From: Lachnospiraceae bacterium
GTDB lineage: Bacteria; Bacillota; Clostridia; Lachnospirales; Lachnospiraceae
DNA: 32,537 nt
Reading direction: 5' to 3'
NCBI GenBank assembly: GCA_024691125.1
Contig: JAILNV010000023.1
Coordinates: forward strand, 1-32,537
Below the pieces are notes generated by a model. That model did no database searches and was not told the DNA's origin. It saw only the letters and a list, made by a program, of their open reading frames with translations. The stretch's first letter is position 1. Every line of letters begins with the position of its first letter. The position numbers were made by a program, and so were the translations under genes. Below are positions 30,369 through 32,537 of this stretch, one piece after another.

Positions 30369-30500
30369 TTATATTTTATAGCCGCAACAAAGCAGAGGCA
30401 AGCATCGACACGAGCGCACAGATTCCATATGAATTGCCGGAGAATTACCTCTACAACAACATCCGATATTCATAACTGTTTTCTGTGTCCGCATAAACAT
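30369..30500 (-). CDS. Cys-rich leader peptide of the mccBA operon (candidate)
   Basis: A 43-codon frame, far too short and odd to be an enzyme. Seven of its 43 residues are Cys (positions 14-16, 31, 33, 38, 39), including three TGT codons in a row (30461-30453). It lies between a promoter and a terminator ahead of genes for cysteine synthesis. AAAGGAG is present at 30514-30520, but 13 nt from the ATG at 30500, which is long. Segments complementary to each other and to the terminator lie directly after the Cys run. It is probably a ribosome-stalling sensor of Cys-tRNA; the peptide itself need not have a function. Confidence 0.55.
   Translation of the reverse strand: MFMRTQKTVMNIGCCCRGNSPAIHMESVRSCRCLPLLCCGYKI
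30437..30452 (-). promoter_or_regulatory. Alternative-pairing segments of the mccB leader
   Basis: Directly after the TGT-TGT-TGT run, AGAGGTAA (30452-30445) can pair with TTGCCTCT (30401-30394), using one G-U. The next segment TCTCCGG (30443-30437) is exactly complementary to CCGGAGA (30338-30332) in the ascending arm and loop of the terminator. A ribosome with its A-site on the third Cys codon would cover about the first segment and leave the second free to disrupt the terminator. Confidence 0.5.
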
Positions 30501-30555
30501 TTGTGTCTTTCATCTCCTTTTACTTTGTTACTGAGATTCACTTCTCATGGATGAA

Positions 30556-30584
30556 ATAATACAACCTCTTGAATCCCCTGTCTA
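30556..30584 (-). promoter_or_regulatory. Promoter of the mccB leader
   Basis: On the minus strand TAGACA (30584-30579), a 17-bp spacer and TATTAT (30561-30556). Transcription would start near 30549 and give a leader of about 330 nt before mccB. Confidence 0.6.
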
Positions 30585-30760
30585 ATTCATTTAGCCTATC
30601 ACCTGCTATAGGTAAATCCTAAATATCCTGTATTGCAGGGTCTGTAAGAGAGGAAAAGACCATGACCCTCCAAACAAATGCCTTCGTTCAATCCTCCGCT
30701 TTCTAGCCTTTCTAATAAAAAGATTGTACCTCTTGATGGTTATATTTCGGGTCTGAAACC
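30585..30760. other. Gap upstream of mccB promoter, no gene seen
   Basis: Between the mccB leader promoter and the end of the PNPOx-like gene there is no convincing gene. A small CCTG/CAGG hairpin (30627-30639) is present but lacks a T-run. No SAM riboswitch or T-box core sequence was recognised here. Confidence 0.4.
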
Positions 30761-31153
30761 TCAGAACTTCACAACCTCGGGTGCTTTAGTGAATGAACTG
30801 AAGGTTGCGGTAGCATCTTTGAAATAAAATACCTCCGTATTACCGTCATCTGCCTTATACATTCCCTGTAAAGAAGGATATGCATCAAGCATCGACTGCC
30901 TTGCTTCTATCCGGTCATCCTCAACAAGAGTTCCGGCAACCCTGAGCCAGTCTCCATCCTTAAAAGCGCATATCTCAACCTTAGGATTCTTGTGGATCTG
31001 CTTTGATACATCCTTAACCTTACCTGTCTGGATGTACAGCTTTCCCTCAAATTCATGTACGGTTCCAAAAGGTCTTACACGTGCCTGATCACCGTCAATC
31101 GTTGCAAGATAATACGTCTCTGCTTCCTTTAAGAATTTTAATACCTTCTCCAT
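30761..31153 (-). CDS. Pyridoxamine 5'-phosphate oxidase-family flavin protein
   Basis: A 130-residue split-barrel flavin-binding protein. Family features are YYLATIDGDQARVRPFGTVHEFEGKLYIQTGK (about 14-45) and the following VSKQIHKNPKVEIC. Members bind FMN or F420-like cofactors and reduce or protect small molecules; they are seldom true PdxH enzymes. The ATG at 31153 is chosen because AAGGAGG lies seven bases upstream; a TTG at 31159 is too close to that site. It follows the metallohydrolase gene by 67 nt on the same strand. Confidence 0.88.
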   Translation of the reverse strand: MEKVLKFLKEAETYYLATIDGDQARVRPFGTVHEFEGKLYIQTGKVKDVSKQIHKNPKVEICAFKDGDWLRVAGTLVEDDRIEARQSMLDAYPSLQGMYKADDGNTEVFYFKDATATFSSFTKAPEVVKF

Positions 31154-31220
31154 TACCAAATCCTCCTTGCTGAATAAATTAATAGATATTATTAAATATG
31201 AATAGAACTACTCATAACAG

Positions 31221-31865
31221 TTACACATTAAGCTTAATTTCTACTTTTATACCCTGATCCACATGACTCATGAAAACATCCGCATCTTCAGGTTTCCCTA
31301 CAAGGCTGCCATAATGTGTTGGAATAACCACTTCCGGCTTAATCACATTAGCAAGCTGCGCCGCCTGCAGAGCATTCATAGTATATGTACCACCTATGGG
31401 GAGTAATGCAATATCGCATTCAACGGATTCGTTATCCGGAGTAATATCTGTATCTCCCGCTACATATATACGTTTCCCGTCAAGAATAAGAATATATCCG
31501 ACCCATCCGGATTTCTTCGGATGGAAAGGTTTTAACTTATTATAAGCATATACAGTTTCAAATTTAAGATTCTTAACTTTTTTACATTCACCGGGCTTAA
31601 CCTTTATCATACTTCCAACGGATGATAAAGTAGCATCTGGTACCTCTCCCGCCATTTTGTAAGGTACTATCAGAATTGTTCCTTGCTTTACCAGCTTCTC
31701 AATATCTTCCGGTGAAAAGTGATCATAGTGATCATGTGTAATAAGGATATAATCAGCATCATGAGGTTCACCAACAATACCGATAGGATCAATATAAATA
31801 ATACCCGATTCAGATCGCATCCTTATACTACTTTGAGTAATAACTTCTATATTGTCTAACATCAT
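31221..31865 (-). CDS. Metallo-beta-lactamase-fold hydrolase (UlaG-like)
   Basis: A 214-residue MBL-fold protein. Metal-site motifs are THDHYDH (HxHxDH, near residues 43-49), AGDTD (around 135) and PTHYG (around 182-186). It belongs to the Lactamase_B_3 group close to UlaG-type lactonases and RNase-like proteins; a cytosolic hydrolase of unknown substrate. GGAGG lies eight bases before the start. It is the first gene of a two-gene unit with the PNPOx-like protein. Confidence 0.88.
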   Translation of the reverse strand: MMLDNIEVITQSSIRMRSESGIIYIDPIGIVGEPHDADYILITHDHYDHFSPEDIEKLVKQGTILIVPYKMAGEVPDATLSSVGSMIKVKPGECKKVKNLKFETVYAYNKLKPFHPKKSGWVGYILILDGKRIYVAGDTDITPDNESVECDIALLPIGGTYTMNALQAAQLANVIKPEVVIPTHYGSLVGKPEDADVFMSHVDQGIKVEIKLNV

Positions 31866-31980
31866 GCCCTATTCCTCCGGGAAATTTTTTATAAGGTAAA
31901 GTAAGGTAAGTAACCTGCTGTATGCCCGCAATCGGCTTTTTATATCGATTTCTGCAGCTTGTATTTCTTTGAAAAACAAT

Positions 31981-32183
31981 ATTATGATTAAAGGGTCAAA
32001 AGCCTGTCAACACCACAAGCTTGCTTGATGGTGGGGACAAGGATTTATGACCCGCCCCAACATGAGCAAGAAGTGGGGCTTAGCACCACGGAATTGCGAA
32101 TGGTGGGTAGGATTGTGGGAGTGCGAAGCACGGAACAATCCGTTAATCATAAAAAAGTATAGTTTTGACCCCTAAATCATTAT
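31981..32183. mobile_element. 203-bp MITE-like element with inverted terminal repeats
   Basis: The outer 21 bp at 31981-32001 and 32163-32183 are inverted repeats matching at 18 positions; the inner core GGGTCAAAA/TTTTGACCC is perfect. The inside is full of hairpins, including CACCA.AAGC/GCTT..TGGTG (32012-32034), GCCCCA/TGGGGC, and GGATTGT..GTGC-GAA-GCAC..ACAATCC (32110-32141). No reading frame of note is present and its G+C is higher than the surrounding DNA. No clear target-site duplication was found. It could also be a structured non-coding RNA or REP-type element. Confidence 0.6.
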
Positions 32184-32447
32184 TATACCACGAATTTTAT
32201 TATAATAAACCTTGATTTTTACCAAATATATATTATAATAAATAACTATAAATTATTATTTATAATCACTTATAATTATTTATAGTTATATATAAATATA
32301 ATTATTCATTTATAAATATTTATAATAATTTAAAACATATTTATAGTTTTATAATTTGATTTACTGTGTATGTAGTGAGTTATATTCTTCATATGCAGAT
32401 AATCAATATTTCATTTTTAAAAGTGAATTAATTCAGGAGGAATTCAA
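32184..32447. other. Very A+T-rich tract with TTTATA repeats upstream of parA
   Basis: About 170 bp (roughly 32190-32360) is nearly pure A+T and repeats TTTATA/TATAAA units. A 12-bp perfect inverted repeat ATAACTATAAAT/ATTTATAGTTAT lies at 32242-32253 and 32278-32289. Just after it lies a ParA gene. The tract could be a DNA-unwinding or partition region of a replicon. No gene is seen. A TATATT -10-like sequence lies near 32381, but without a well-spaced -35. Confidence 0.5.
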
Positions 32448-32537
32448 ATGATCGTATTTTGCATTGCAAACCAAAAGGGCGGAATAGGAAAAACAACAAC
32501 CGCAACCGCTCTTGCATCTATATTAAATGAACAGGGG
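32448..32537 (+). CDS. parA: ParA/Soj-family partition ATPase, 5' fragment (cut by window edge)
   Basis: Only the first 30 codons are present. They begin MIVFCIANQKGGIGKTTTAT, which is the deviant Walker A motif (KGGxGKTT) of ParA/MinD ATPases, placed at the very N-terminus as in chromosomal Soj and short plasmid ParA proteins. AGGAGG lies seven bases before the ATG. ParA binds DNA in its ATP form and moves ParB-bound DNA. A ParB gene and perhaps an origin would be expected beyond the window. Confidence 0.9.
   Translation, partial: MIVFCIANQKGGIGKTTTATALASILNEQG

Noticed and set aside
30451..30513. Alternative 20-codon leader frame (ATG at 30513) overlapping the Cys-rich frame
   Set aside because: Its ATG directly abuts the Shine-Dalgarno with no spacer and its codons show no bias; kept only as a possible competitor of the Cys-rich frame.
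30219..30760. SAM (S-box) riboswitch upstream of mccB
   Set aside because: I looked for the conserved S-box core and kink-turn sequences on the minus strand and did not find them.
1..32537. CRISPR arrays, insertion sequences and rRNA
   Set aside because: No regularly spaced repeats, transposase-like proteins or rRNA sequence were seen; the only mobile-type candidate is the 203-bp element at 31981-32183.

Overview
The window looks like a low-to-mid G+C Firmicute, most likely a Lachnospiraceae-type clostridium (Butyrivibrio/Roseburia relatives). The grounds are strong AGGAGG ribosome binding sites, lipoprotein ABC binding proteins with Ala/Pro/Glu linkers and no ATPase next to the sugar permeases, an MccA/MccB plus MetNIQ sulfur cluster, many GGDEF/MCP-type signalling proteins and near-consensus sigma-A promoters. 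Almost everything is on the minus strand. No insertion sequence, rRNA or CRISPR array was seen.

Layout. 1-5071 (minus): an operon VOC protein / TIM-barrel isomerase / sugar ABC binding protein / two permeases / second VOC protein. It ends in a clear terminator and is read divergently from an AraC regulator (5322-6182) whose promoter carries two identical 13-bp sites 52 bp apart. 6273-10703 (minus): a three-gene unit of a double-glycine-leader zinc-ribbon peptide, a MATE transporter fused to an RsbW-like HATPase, and a LacI-type sensor fused to a GGDEF diguanylate cyclase. 10961-16505 (plus): a TetR/RND-adaptor/RND-pump operon with a TetR-type operator on its promoter. 16483-19108 (minus): GNAT acetyltransferase, nitroreductase, glutathione peroxidase (with its own consensus promoter), a YunG-like protein and an unlisted 57-aa protein. 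19292-22648 (minus): a ChvE-like sugar-binding lipoprotein downstream of a chemoreceptor. 23029-24189 (minus): an iron-containing alcohol dehydrogenase.

24408-30584 (minus) is a sulfur amino acid region: MccB and MccA (homocysteine to cysteine), an AhpD-like protein, MetQ, then MetN-MetI. Two leaders stand out. Upstream of mccB there is a promoter, a 43-codon reading frame with seven Cys codons including TGT-TGT-TGT, complementary segments, and an intrinsic terminator; together they look like a cysteine-responsive attenuator. Between metQ and metN there is a tRNA-like cloverleaf with a CAT anticodon, followed by a repeat/anti-repeat/repeat arrangement whose last copy contains the metN Shine-Dalgarno sequence. 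That looks like a translational switch for methionine uptake.

30761-31865 (minus) holds a flavin-type PNPOx-like protein and a metallo-beta-lactamase-fold hydrolase. A 203-bp element with inverted terminal repeats (31981-32183), an A+T-rich repeat-filled tract and the first 30 codons of a ParA ATPase (32448 to the window edge) close the window and hint at a replication/partition locus. All functional statements rest on motif recognition by eye; no database search or folding program was run.
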